A program made the position numbers and the translations under genes. A DNA stretch of 15,868 nucleotides from Saprospiraceae bacterium (GTDB lineage: Bacteria; Bacteroidota; Bacteroidia; Bacteroidales; JAIPBB01): assembly GCA_021739805.1 (NCBI GenBank), contig JAIPBB010000099.1, forward strand, positions 1 through 15,868. The letters are read 5' to 3'. Positions 5,975 to 12,635 of the stretch are shown piece by piece. Each line of letters opens with the position of its first letter. Positions within the stretch are counted from its first letter, which is position 1. Below the pieces are notes generated by a model, which saw only the letters and a list, made by a program, of their open reading frames with translations, was not told the origin of the DNA and did not search any database.

Positions 5975-6128
5975 TATTTCAAATCTCAAAAAACAAATAA
6001 ATTCCAAATTCAAAAAAAAACAAATTCCAAAATGAAATACGGTTTAGTAGTAGATGTTTGGAATTTTGAACATTATGTTTTGAGCATTATTTGTGATTTG
6101 GAACTTATTATTTGTTATTTGTTATTTG
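5975..6128. repeat. AT-rich imperfect inverted repeat ending in TTATTTG heptamers over a stop codon
   Basis: The left part (CAAATAAATTCCAAATTC and ACAAATTCCAAAATG) is roughly complementary to the right part (TTTGGAATTTTGAACAT and ATTTGGAACTTATTATTTG), giving a long imperfect foldback, possibly MITE-like. It ends with three exact heptamers TTATTTG at 6108-6114, 6115-6121 and 6122-6128. The third lies within the TPR gene and supplies its stop codon. A related motif (AATGTTCAAAA) recurs near 14888. Confidence 0.5.
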
Positions 6129-7546
6129 TCAGTCTTATATGATTCTATTATTTCTATTAATCTCGGATTTTCTTTTAACTCCGGTTTATACTCAAATATT
6201 TCAGTATATAATTCGTAATCCAGTTGTAATGCAAGTTCAAGTTTGTCAAAAGCCTGATTTTCTTTTCCTGAAAGAAGTAAATAAGCGACTAAACGATAAT
6301 ATAATGAAGCATTTGTAGCTTGTGTTGTTATTCCTTGTTCAATTATTTCAATGGATTTTTTTATTTTGTCAAGCATAAAATAAGTGTTGGAATAGTCCAA
6401 CCAGATTTCTTTGTGCATAGGATCGATTTGAGAAACACTTTCATAAATTGAAGCAGCTTTTTCAAACGCTTTACAGTTATATTGAATATCTCCAAGAATG
6501 TATAGGAATTCTGAGTTTGTCGGCTCAAGAGCAATTGCTTTCTTAATAAAATTTAAAGCTTTTTTTGATTCACCAATTTCATCATAAATAATCCCTATTC
6601 CAATCCAGGCGTCAGCAATTTTATCATCAATTTCCAATGCACTTAAATAATATCTAATAGCTGTATCGTGACTTCCCATCCTTTCGTAACACTCACCAAT
6701 AAAATAAAATGTCATTCCGTCAGGCTCTTCTTCAATTAGAGTTTCTTTATAAACATCAATTGCTTCGGTATATTTTTCAATATTATATAAAGCGTTGGCT
6801 TTGTTAAAATAGGCCGATGAAAATTTATCATCAATTGCAATTACATAATCATAGGCATCAACAGCTTTTTCAAACAAATCCATATTGGAATAAGAAATTC
6901 CAAGTACAAACCAGGCGATTTTTGAATATGGGTTTTTATCTATAAGATTTTTAAAATATTCTATACTTTCTTCAGATTTTTCAGATATCTCATAACAAAA
7001 AGAAATCTCAAATAAAGCACTATCATTTTCAGGATTGATTTCAATAACCCTTTTCAGGTATTCAATAGCTTTGTCATATTTATTGAGATTTTCATATTCG
7101 AAAGCTATGTTTGTGTAAATTTCTTCAATTTCTTCAGAATCAATAACAGCTTTTTTATATTCTTCAATAGCTTTACGGTATTCTTTTAACTGGCTGAATA
7201 TATTGGCTTTAGTTATGAATATTTCAGTGTTTGAAGGCTCAAGAATTTCGACTTTTGCCAGCAACTCCAAGGCACGTTTGGTGTTGTTTGAAGAAGCCAG
7301 AACCTGTGCTTTTTTTAATTGAAAAGTAACAGAATGGGGATATTGCTCAAGAGCATACTTGATTGCTTTGTTTGTTTTTTTAAGATTATTTTTTTCGAAA
7401 TAAAAATCTATAATATTTTCAAATTCGTCAGAGTCAAAAAAATAATGCTCACCCCTGGCTATCATTTTCTCGAATTTCTCGACTAATGACTCTAAATCAA
7501 CTTCATTATAATCATCATTATAATCTTCACTATCCTCGTCCATCAT
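6122..7546 (-). CDS. Tetratricopeptide-repeat protein
   Basis: This is a 474-residue soluble protein with no signal peptide or membrane segment. An acidic start (MMDEDSEDYNDDYNEVDLE) is followed by about ten to twelve consecutive 34-residue TPR units, recognisable by repeated A-x-x-x-Y or F-x-K-A-I/L patterns, for example EYRKAIEEYKKAVIDSEE, NKYDKAIEYLKRVIEINPEN, DLFEKAVDAYDYVIAIDDK and GSHDTAIRYYLSALEIDDK. TPR solenoids bind other proteins; no enzyme domain is attached and the partner is unknown. The gene heads the leftward run with comA, popT and aroE and is divergent from glmM. Its stop codon lies inside a heptamer repeat, so the last few residues may have been altered by repeat spread. 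Confidence 0.9.
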   Translation of the reverse strand: MMDEDSEDYNDDYNEVDLESLVEKFEKMIARGEHYFFDSDEFENIIDFYFEKNNLKKTNKAIKYALEQYPHSVTFQLKKAQVLASSNNTKRALELLAKVEILEPSNTEIFITKANIFSQLKEYRKAIEEYKKAVIDSEEIEEIYTNIAFEYENLNKYDKAIEYLKRVIEINPENDSALFEISFCYEISEKSEESIEYFKNLIDKNPYSKIAWFVLGISYSNMDLFEKAVDAYDYVIAIDDKFSSAYFNKANALYNIEKYTEAIDVYKETLIEEEPDGMTFYFIGECYERMGSHDTAIRYYLSALEIDDKIADAWIGIGIIYDEIGESKKALNFIKKAIALEPTNSEFLYILGDIQYNCKAFEKAASIYESVSQIDPMHKEIWLDYSNTYFMLDKIKKSIEIIEQGITTQATNASLYYRLVAYLLLSGKENQAFDKLELALQLDYELYTEIFEYKPELKENPRLIEIIESYKTDK

Positions 7547-7568
7547 TTCGTGTCTGGTTTTAACCTGG

Positions 7569-7576
7569 CAAAAATA
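7569..7576 (-). promoter_or_regulatory. Bacteroidota -7 promoter element for the TPR gene
   Basis: The minus strand reads TATTTTTG, a TAnnTTTG match, about 22 nt upstream of the ATG at 7546. ATTTTCC about 17 nt further upstream may be a weak -33 box. The same 128-nt divergent gap holds the glmM promoter. Confidence 0.5.
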
Positions 7577-7645
7577 GTAATTTATGGGATAGGAAAATTC
7601 GATAATATTTTTTTTTGTTTATTCGTTCTATCTTTTGCAAAAGCG

Positions 7646-7653
7646 TAAATTTG
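7646..7653 (+). promoter_or_regulatory. Bacteroidota -7 promoter element for glmM
   Basis: TAAATTTG matches TAnnTTTG and ends 21 nt before the ATG at 7675, giving a leader of about 15 nt. No clean -33 TTTG is found at the usual spacing. Confidence 0.5.
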
Positions 7654-7674
7654 CATCCAAATAAATAATCAATA

Positions 7675-9063
7675 ATGACATTAATAAAATCAATTTCAGG
7701 AATTCGTGGCACCATAGGAGGTAAGCCGGGAGAAGGATTAAGCCCATTAGATATAGTGAAATTCACTTCAGCTTTTGTCAGCTTTATCAGAGGTGATGCA
7801 AAAGGGAAAATAAAAATCGTTGTGGGTCGTGATGCCCGAATTTCAGGCGAAATGGTAAACGATATCATAAAAGGCAGTTTAATTGGAATGGGTGTAGATA
7901 TGATTGATATTGGCTTATCAACTACACCAACTGTGGAAATGGCTGTGATAGACTGTAATGCTGACGGTGGAATAATTATTACTGCCAGCCATAATCCAAA
8001 ACAATGGAATGCTTTGAAGCTTTTAAATGCTAAAGGAGAATTTATCTCGGCTGCAGATGGAGAACGTCTTTTGAAAATTGCCGAAACTGATGATTACTCT
8101 TTTAGTAAAGTTGATTCTCTTGGTTCATATATTAAAGATGACACACAAATTGAAAAGCATATCGATAAAATTCTTGCACTTCCTTTGGTTGATATTGAAG
8201 CAATTAAAAATGCAAATTTCAAAGTAGCAATTGATTGCGTTAACTCAACTGGAGGGATTTCAATTCCGCCACTTTTAAAAGCTTTAGGTGTTGAAAATAT
8301 AGAAGAATTATTTTGCAAACCAACCGGAAATTTTCCTCATAATCCTGAACCTTTACCCGAAAATTTGGGTGAAATTTCAGAACTTGTTATTAAAACAAAT
8401 TCACATGTTGGTTTCGTAGTTGACCCCGATGTTGACCGTCTTGCAATAGTAAGTGATGATGGTTCAATGTTCGGAGAAGAATATACTTTGGTGGCAGTGG
8501 CTGATTATATTTTGAAAAATTCTAAAGGAAATACTGTCTCAAATTTGTCGTCAACCAGAGCTTTACGTGATGTGACGGAAAAGGCGGGTTTTGAGTATTT
8601 TGCGTCAGCAGTGGGAGAGGTGAATGTGGTTGCAAAAATGAAAGAAGTAAAAGCCATTATCGGTGGCGAAGGCAATGGTGGAATTATTTATCCTGAGTTA
8701 CATTATGGTCGGGATGCACTTGTCGGAATTGCATTATTTTTAACTCATTTAGCAAAGTCAGGAAAGTCATGTTCGGCACTTCGAAACACTTATCCATCTT
8801 ATTATATTTCGAAAAACAAAATCGAGCTTTCGGATGATTTAGATGTTGACAAAATTTTAAAAGAGATAGAAAAAAAATATGCCAAGCAGCCAGTTTTAAC
8901 AATAGATGGAGTGAAAATAGAATTTGAAACTGATTGGGTTCATCTTCGAAAATCAAATACCGAAGCAATTATTCGTATTTATGCCGAAGCTAATTCAATA
9001 AACAGGGCAAATCACCTGGCGAATAAGATAATTTATGATATTAAGGAGATAATAAGAGCGTAA
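7675..9063 (+). CDS. glmM: Phosphoglucosamine mutase (alpha-D-phosphohexomutase family)
   Basis: GlmM converts glucosamine-6-phosphate to glucosamine-1-phosphate for UDP-GlcNAc, feeding peptidoglycan and surface glycans. The 462-residue protein has all four family sites: the phosphoserine loop TASHNP (103-108, Ser105), the Mg site DPDVDR (250-255), the sugar-specificity loop GGEGNGG (330-336), and the phosphate-binding RKSNTEAIIRIYAEA (425-439). The Bacteroidota GlmM form has GEGNGG where E. coli GlmM has a GEQSGH-type loop. Phosphomannomutase or phosphoglucomutase activity cannot be excluded from sequence. The start MTLIKSISGIRGTIGG is standard for the family. It is divergent from the TPR gene and followed by an array, then the cysteine desulfurase gene. 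Confidence 0.9.
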   Translation: MTLIKSISGIRGTIGGKPGEGLSPLDIVKFTSAFVSFIRGDAKGKIKIVVGRDARISGEMVNDIIKGSLIGMGVDMIDIGLSTTPTVEMAVIDCNADGGIIITASHNPKQWNALKLLNAKGEFISAADGERLLKIAETDDYSFSKVDSLGSYIKDDTQIEKHIDKILALPLVDIEAIKNANFKVAIDCVNSTGGISIPPLLKALGVENIEELFCKPTGNFPHNPEPLPENLGEISELVIKTNSHVGFVVDPDVDRLAIVSDDGSMFGEEYTLVAVADYILKNSKGNTVSNLSSTRALRDVTEKAGFEYFASAVGEVNVVAKMKEVKAIIGGEGNGGIIYPELHYGRDALVGIALFLTHLAKSGKSCSALRNTYPSYYISKNKIELSDDLDVDKILKEIEKKYAKQPVLTIDGVKIEFETDWVHLRKSNTEAIIRIYAEANSINRANHLANKIIYDIKEIIRA

Positions 9064-9068
9064 AAGGT

Positions 9069-9274
9069 CATTTACTTCATGTCATTTACCCTGCGGGTGT
9101 CATTCGCTTTGCGTCATTTGTGCTTCGCACGTCATTTGCTTCGCATCATTTGCCCTGCGGGTGTCATTCGCTTCGCATCATTTGTGCTTCGCACGTCATT
9201 TGCTTCGCGTCATTTGTGCTTCGCACGTCATTTGCTTCGCGTCATTTGTGCTTCGCACGTCATTTGCTTCGCAT
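9069..9274. repeat. Alternating 14-bp and 18-bp tandem array, thirteen units
   Basis: The stretch divides exactly into 14,18,14,18... units, seven of 14 and six of 18. The 14-mers are of type catttgcttcgcgt; the 18-mers are catttgtgcttcgcacgt or catttaccctgcgggtgt. Every unit starts with CATT, and each 18-mer carries a small foldback (GTG-cttcg-CAC or ACCC-tgc-GGGT). It starts 5 bp after the glmM stop codon. Reading frames within it are artefacts. Confidence 0.9.
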
Positions 9275-9298
9275 CATTATGTAGTAATTTTAGCAATG

Positions 9299-9429
9299 AA
9301 TGACAACTGAATGACAATTGAATGACAACTTAATGACGCGAAGCGAATGACAACTGAATGACAACTGAATGACAATTGAATGACAGCAAAGCGAATGACA
9401 ACCGAATGACTATTAATGACAAATTCATT
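9299..9429. repeat. Opposed array of 10-15 bp AATGAC units
   Basis: Eleven units start with AATGAC; seven are 11 bp (aatgacaactg or close variants) and the others vary from 10 to 15 bp, including aatgacgcgaagcg at 9332-9345, which is the reverse complement of a 14-mer of the preceding array. The two arrays therefore face each other across about 25 bp and could fold into one large imperfect hairpin. The 44 nt from 9430 to the cysteine desulfurase start are AT-rich and contain no clear TAnnTTTG box. Confidence 0.8.
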
Positions 9430-9473
9430 TAATACCAAAGATTTAGCTATTATATAAATAAAGACAATACACT

Positions 9474-10595
9474 ATGAAGATTTACTTCGACAACGCAGCC
9501 ACAACTCAAATATATCCTGAAGTAATTGATGAAATGACTTCGGTATTAAAAAATAATTATGGCAATCCTTCGTCAATTCACTCTTTTGGTCGTGAAAGCA
9601 AAGTTCTGATTGAAGATGCCCGAAGTCGGATTGCTACACATTTGAATGTTTTGCCTTCTGAAATTTTCTTTACTTCAGGTGGAACCGAGGCAATTACAAC
9701 CGCAATAAATGGCTGTATTCAGGAAAAGGAAATCGGACATATTATAAGCAGTCCAATTGAGCATCATGCTGTGCTTCACACTATAAAAGCACTTGAACAT
9801 GCCGGTTTAGTTAAGGTTACTATGGTAGATGTTGATGATAAAGGCAATGTTGACCTTGAAGATTTGCATGAGGTGTTAAAAACCAATGTTAAATCACTTG
9901 TGGTTTTAATGCATGCAAATAATGAAATTGGTAGTTTATTGCCAATGAAGAAAGTAGGGGAGTTGTGCTCGGATTTTAATGCCATATTTTTTTCTGACAC
10001 TGTTCAAACCATTGGAAAATACAAAAATGATCTTAAAAATATTAATTTGCATTTTGCTACATGTTCAGGACATAAATTCCATGGGCCCAAGGGTGTTGGG
10101 TTTTTATATATAAACGATGATGTTCGTATAAGCCCACTATTCAAAGGAGGCGGACAGGAAAGAAATATGCGTTCAGGAACTGAAAACATAGCAGGAATTG
10201 TTGGTTTGGCAAAGGCTTTTGATATCGCCTATTCAAATATGGAGCAAACTGAGAAATATATTGAAGGCCTTAAAACATATATGGCTGATGAACTTCAAAA
10301 GAACTTTAGCGAAATAAGATTTAATGCAGATTCTCATAAACAAGGATTATTCACAGTTTTAAATGTTTCTTTTCCTAGAAATGAAAAAACTGAAATGCTA
10401 CTTTTCAATCTTGATATTGCAGGAATCGCAACTTCAGGTGGCAGTGCATGTGCTTCAGGAGTGGTTACAATTTCACATGTGTTAAAAGAAATAAGATGCG
10501 ACGAAAGTCGTGTTCCAATAAGGTTTTCATTCGGGAAATTCAATACAAAAGAAGAAGTTGATTATTGTGTTGGGGAGTTGAAAAGGCTGTTGTAG
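9474..10595 (+). CDS. Cysteine desulfurase (NifS/IscS-like, class V aminotransferase)
   Basis: PLP-dependent enzymes of this family take sulfur from cysteine as an enzyme persulfide for Fe-S clusters, thiolated tRNA or cofactors. The 373-residue protein has MKIYFDNAATT at the start, the H97-H98 pair in SPIEHHAV, HANNEIG (147-153), Asp175 in FFSDTVQT, the PLP lysine Lys201 in SGHKFHGPKG, the RSGTEN phosphate loop (233-238), and the catalytic Cys326 in GGSACASG. The short segment around that Cys places it with IscS/NifS group I rather than SufS. No iscU or other Fe-S assembly gene adjoins, so its acceptor is unknown. It lies 410 nt after glmM, separated by repeats, and converges on the TerB-like gene. 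Confidence 0.92.
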   Translation: MKIYFDNAATTQIYPEVIDEMTSVLKNNYGNPSSIHSFGRESKVLIEDARSRIATHLNVLPSEIFFTSGGTEAITTAINGCIQEKEIGHIISSPIEHHAVLHTIKALEHAGLVKVTMVDVDDKGNVDLEDLHEVLKTNVKSLVVLMHANNEIGSLLPMKKVGELCSDFNAIFFSDTVQTIGKYKNDLKNINLHFATCSGHKFHGPKGVGFLYINDDVRISPLFKGGGQERNMRSGTENIAGIVGLAKAFDIAYSNMEQTEKYIEGLKTYMADELQKNFSEIRFNADSHKQGLFTVLNVSFPRNEKTEMLLFNLDIAGIATSGGSACASGVVTISHVLKEIRCDESRVPIRFSFGKFNTKEEVDYCVGELKRLL

Positions 10596-10623
10596 GAGTT
10601 TTGTTTCTCGTTGCTCGTTGCTC

Positions 10624-10679
10624 GTCATTTCGACTCCGCTCAATGACCATAATTCGGGATACTGAGAGTCGAAGTGTTG
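10624..10679. repeat. Hairpin element copy 1 (right arm short by 3 bp)
   Basis: The left arm is TTCGACTCCGCTCA as in all copies; the right arm is TGAGAGTCGAA, lacking CGG compared with TGAGCGGAGTCGAA. The centre is atgaccataattcgggatac. Confidence 0.85.
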
Positions 10680-10727
10680 TTGCTCGTTTCTAGTTTCTCG
10701 TTACTCGTTTCTCGTTTCTTGTTTCTC

Positions 10728-10783
10728 GTCATTTCGACTCCGCTCAATGACCATAATTCGGGATACTGAGAGTCGAAGTGTTG
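10728..10783. repeat. Hairpin element copy 2 (same 3-bp loss as copy 1)
   Basis: It is identical to copy 1 over 56 bp, including the shortened right arm and the ggatac centre, so copies 1 and 2 likely arose by duplication after the arm deletion. Confidence 0.85.
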
Positions 10784-10866
10784 TTGCTCGTTTCTAGTTT
10801 CTCGTTGCTCGTTTCTAGTTTCTCGTTTCTCGTTGCTAGTTTCTCGTTTCTCGTTGCTAGTTTCTC

Positions 10867-10922
10867 GTCATTTCGACTCCGCTCAATGACCATAATTCGG
10901 GACACTGAGCGTCGAAGTGTTG
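10867..10922. repeat. Hairpin element copy 3 (different 3-bp loss)
   Basis: The right arm reads TGAGCGTCGAA, lacking GGA, with centre ggacac. The deletion is independent of that in copies 1 and 2. Confidence 0.85.
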
Positions 10923-10963
10923 TTGCTCGTTTCTAGTTTCTCGTTTCTCGTTGCTAGTTTCTC

Positions 10964-11022
10964 GTCATTTCGACTCCGCTCAATGACTATAATTCGGGAC
11001 ACTGAGCGGAGTCGAAGTGTCG
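10964..11022. repeat. Hairpin element copy 4 (complete arms)
   Basis: TTCGACTCCGCTCA and TGAGCGGAGTCGAA pair perfectly over 14 bp; one loop base differs from copy 5 (atgactat instead of atgaccat). Confidence 0.88.
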
Positions 11023-11049
11023 TTTCTCCTTGCTTGTTGCTCGTTTCTC

Positions 11050-11108
11050 GTCATTTCGACTCCGCTCAATGACCATAATTCGGGACACTGAGCGGAGTCG
11101 AAGTGTCG
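11050..11108. repeat. Hairpin element copy 5 (complete arms)
   Basis: It has a perfect 14-bp stem, TTCGACTCCGCTCA with TGAGCGGAGTCGAA, around a loop holding atgaccataattcgggacac less the arm bases. It is the consensus form of the element. Confidence 0.88.
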
Positions 11109-11143
11109 TTTCTCATTGCTTGTTTCTCGTTGCTAGTTGGATC

Positions 11144-11353
11144 GTATCCTGCATCCTGTATCCTGCATCTTGCATCTTGAGTCCTGCATCCTGTATCCTG
11201 CATCCTGTATCCTGTATCCTGTATCCTGTATCCTGCATCCTGTATCCTGCATCCTGTTTCCTGTTTCCTGCATCCTGCATCCTGCATCCTGTATCCTGCT
11301 TCCTGCTTCCTGCTTACTGCATCCTGCATCTTGAGTCCTGCATCCTGTATCTT
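11144..11353. repeat. Thirty uninterrupted 7-bp units (GTATCCT/GCATCCT)
   Basis: The 210 bp divide exactly into 30 heptamers, mostly gtatcct or gcatcct, with variants gcatctt, gagtcct, gtttcct, gcttcct and gcttact. Units 5-8 (gcatctt, gagtcct, gcatcct, gtatcct) recur as units 27-30, with one base changed in the last, suggesting block duplication. Because 7 is not a multiple of 3, all frames read as the same 7-residue peptide (SCILYPA-like on plus, QDAGYRM-like on minus), producing long false ORFs. It ends 16 bp before the stop codon of the TerB-like gene. Confidence 0.95.
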
Positions 11354-11360
11354 AAATAAT

Positions 11361-11390
11361 AAAAAATGCTATATAATTTTCAAAATAGCA
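11361..11390 (-). terminator. Weak intrinsic terminator overlapping the TerB-like gene stop codon
   Basis: On the minus strand TGCTAT (from 11390-11385) pairs with ATAGCA (11372-11367) across a 12-nt loop and is followed by six T residues. The TAG stop codon lies in the right arm. The stem is short and AT-rich. Confidence 0.4.
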
Positions 11391-12463
11391 CTAACAATAT
11401 CCTCAGCATAAAGTTTTTTATAAAAACTATTGTAAGAAATCTCTTCTTTTCCAATTTTAACTTGTTTGCCGAATCTGATTTTCTTTTCATTAATGGTAGT
11501 TATTCCAAGTGTTTTAGCAATTTTTGAAATTTGTTTCGATTCCTGAAATGCTACGAAAGCTATTCCAAAAAATCCTGCCGAAGCAGCAATATCATAAGCA
11601 AGTTTTAATGTGAGTCTTTTAATTTCACTAGCTTCATAAAAATGGAAATTGTCGTCTAAAATTTCAACCGCCACCACAAAATCTGCAGCTAATTTCTTGA
11701 ATTCATCAATTTTATAATCAGTTGACCTGGCTGCTAATATTTTTTTTGAATTTGTAAAAATGTCAGCTATTAATGGGTTGTTGCTATGTGTATCTTCAGT
11801 TAAAAATTTATCAAATTCCTTAATTTCTTTTTTTGATATTTTTTGATCAGCACCGGCAATCATATAAAAAACAAGGTAAGGAATCGAATAAATTTGCTGC
11901 CATTGCTCCTCCGAAATTTTATAAGATTCTTTATTAAAAGGCTCAAGATTAAATCCAATTTCATTTATAAAAGCATAATTTGGATTTGAGATCAACTCTT
12001 CATTGGTGAAATTTGATTTGGTCATCCTATAAGCTTTATTGATAAGTTCATATTTGTCAACATAATCAATTCGCTTTGAATATATCTTCAACGTATTTAA
12101 CAATAAGTCTTTATACTTATCAAAATTAGAAATCAGATAGCTTTCTTCTTTGTAATATATTTCTTCGAATTCCTTTTGAGAAATGTGTTTTTCAACTTGT
12201 TCAAGTTCGTCAATAAAGTCCGGCAAATCGTCTGCTAAAACCCCATAACCTGAGTCTTTTATAATTCTCCTGGCATTTTCTTTAATACTTGAACGTCCAT
12301 CGGCATTTATGCCAAAAACAAAGGGTAGGTTTAAAACGAACGAGAATAGTTGCCTGTTTGAAAAGCTAAGTTTTCTTTCATCGAAATATAATTGCAAACT
12401 ACCACGCAGTTCTTTAATAAAGGATTCAAATTCAATTAATTTGTCTTTTGATATATTTTCCAT
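11369..12463 (-). CDS. Uncharacterised protein with a TerB-like C-terminal region
   Basis: I start this at the ATG 12461-12463 (MENISKDKLIEF), giving 364 residues. The frame extends upstream to a TTG at 12505, but that TTG lies inside a TAnnTTTG promoter element, so it should not be transcribed. There is no signal peptide. The middle has YMIAGADQKISKKEIKEFDKFL and the C-terminal part IAASAGFFGIAFVAFQESKQ followed by ISKIAKTLG, echoing the acidic, helical TerB pattern (A-D-G-x-x-x-x-x-E near a helix end) twice, the second copy lacking the acidic residues. No catalytic motif is seen. TerB-like domains are linked to tellurite and stress-response systems, but no other ter gene is nearby, so the role is unknown. 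It is divergent from the solute-binding protein gene. Confidence 0.7.
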   Translation of the reverse strand: MENISKDKLIEFESFIKELRGSLQLYFDERKLSFSNRQLFSFVLNLPFVFGINADGRSSIKENARRIIKDSGYGVLADDLPDFIDELEQVEKHISQKEFEEIYYKEESYLISNFDKYKDLLLNTLKIYSKRIDYVDKYELINKAYRMTKSNFTNEELISNPNYAFINEIGFNLEPFNKESYKISEEQWQQIYSIPYLVFYMIAGADQKISKKEIKEFDKFLTEDTHSNNPLIADIFTNSKKILAARSTDYKIDEFKKLAADFVVAVEILDDNFHFYEASEIKRLTLKLAYDIAASAGFFGIAFVAFQESKQISKIAKTLGITTINEKKIRFGKQVKIGKEEISYNSFYKKLYAEDIVSAILKII

Positions 12464-12502
12464 TTTGATATAATTATAAATTTTAATAGGGAATTGTATA
12501 TC

Positions 12503-12510
12503 CAAAATTA
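12503..12510 (-). promoter_or_regulatory. Bacteroidota -7 promoter element for the TerB-like gene
   Basis: The minus strand reads TAATTTTG, matching TAnnTTTG. Transcription would begin near 12496, leaving a leader of about 33 nt to the ATG at 12463. This element decides the start codon choice. Confidence 0.5.
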
Positions 12511-12606
12511 CAAATAATTCAGATAAACTATTTATTAATCACAAACTTCTTTTTTATTTTGGAATTATTTGCATTCGAATAGGAACGAACACGATAATTA
12601 AATTCA

Positions 12607-12614
12607 TATCTTTG
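12607..12614 (+). promoter_or_regulatory. Bacteroidota -7 promoter element for the solute-binding lipoprotein
   Basis: TATCTTTG matches TAnnTTTG. The first ATG (12636) is 21 nt after it and the second in-frame ATG (12654) 39 nt after, so either can be the start. Confidence 0.5.
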
Positions 12615-12635
12615 AAGCTAAATTAGTGTAGAAAA

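Larger units (their letters stand above)
10596..11143. repeat. Heptamer-rich spacer of TCGTTTC/TCGTTGC/TAGTTTC units
   Basis: Between and around the hairpin elements, the DNA consists of 7-mers of the types ctcgttt, ctcgttg and ctagttt in changing order. The register begins at the end of the cysteine desulfurase gene: gttgtag (holding the stop codon), gagtttt, gtttctc, gttgctc, gttgctc. The plus strand is strongly pyrimidine-rich. No gene is present. Confidence 0.8.

Noticed and set aside
7560..7868. 102-residue minus-strand frame
   Set aside because: It is antisense to the GlmM N-terminus and the divergent promoter gap.
9079..9303. 74-residue frame rich in CFARHLL repeats
   Set aside because: It lies wholly inside the 14/18 alternating array and has no independent coding signal.
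2810..11353. Arrays considered as CRISPR
   Set aside because: There are no unique spacers of constant length between identical repeats and no cas genes; the units are contiguous or degenerate.
11030..11359. Reading frames of 65-109 residues on both strands over the heptamer array (SCILYPA- and QDAGYRM-like peptides)
   Set aside because: They are the translation of a 7-bp tandem repeat, which is open in several frames when the unit lacks stops; composition is purely repeat-driven.
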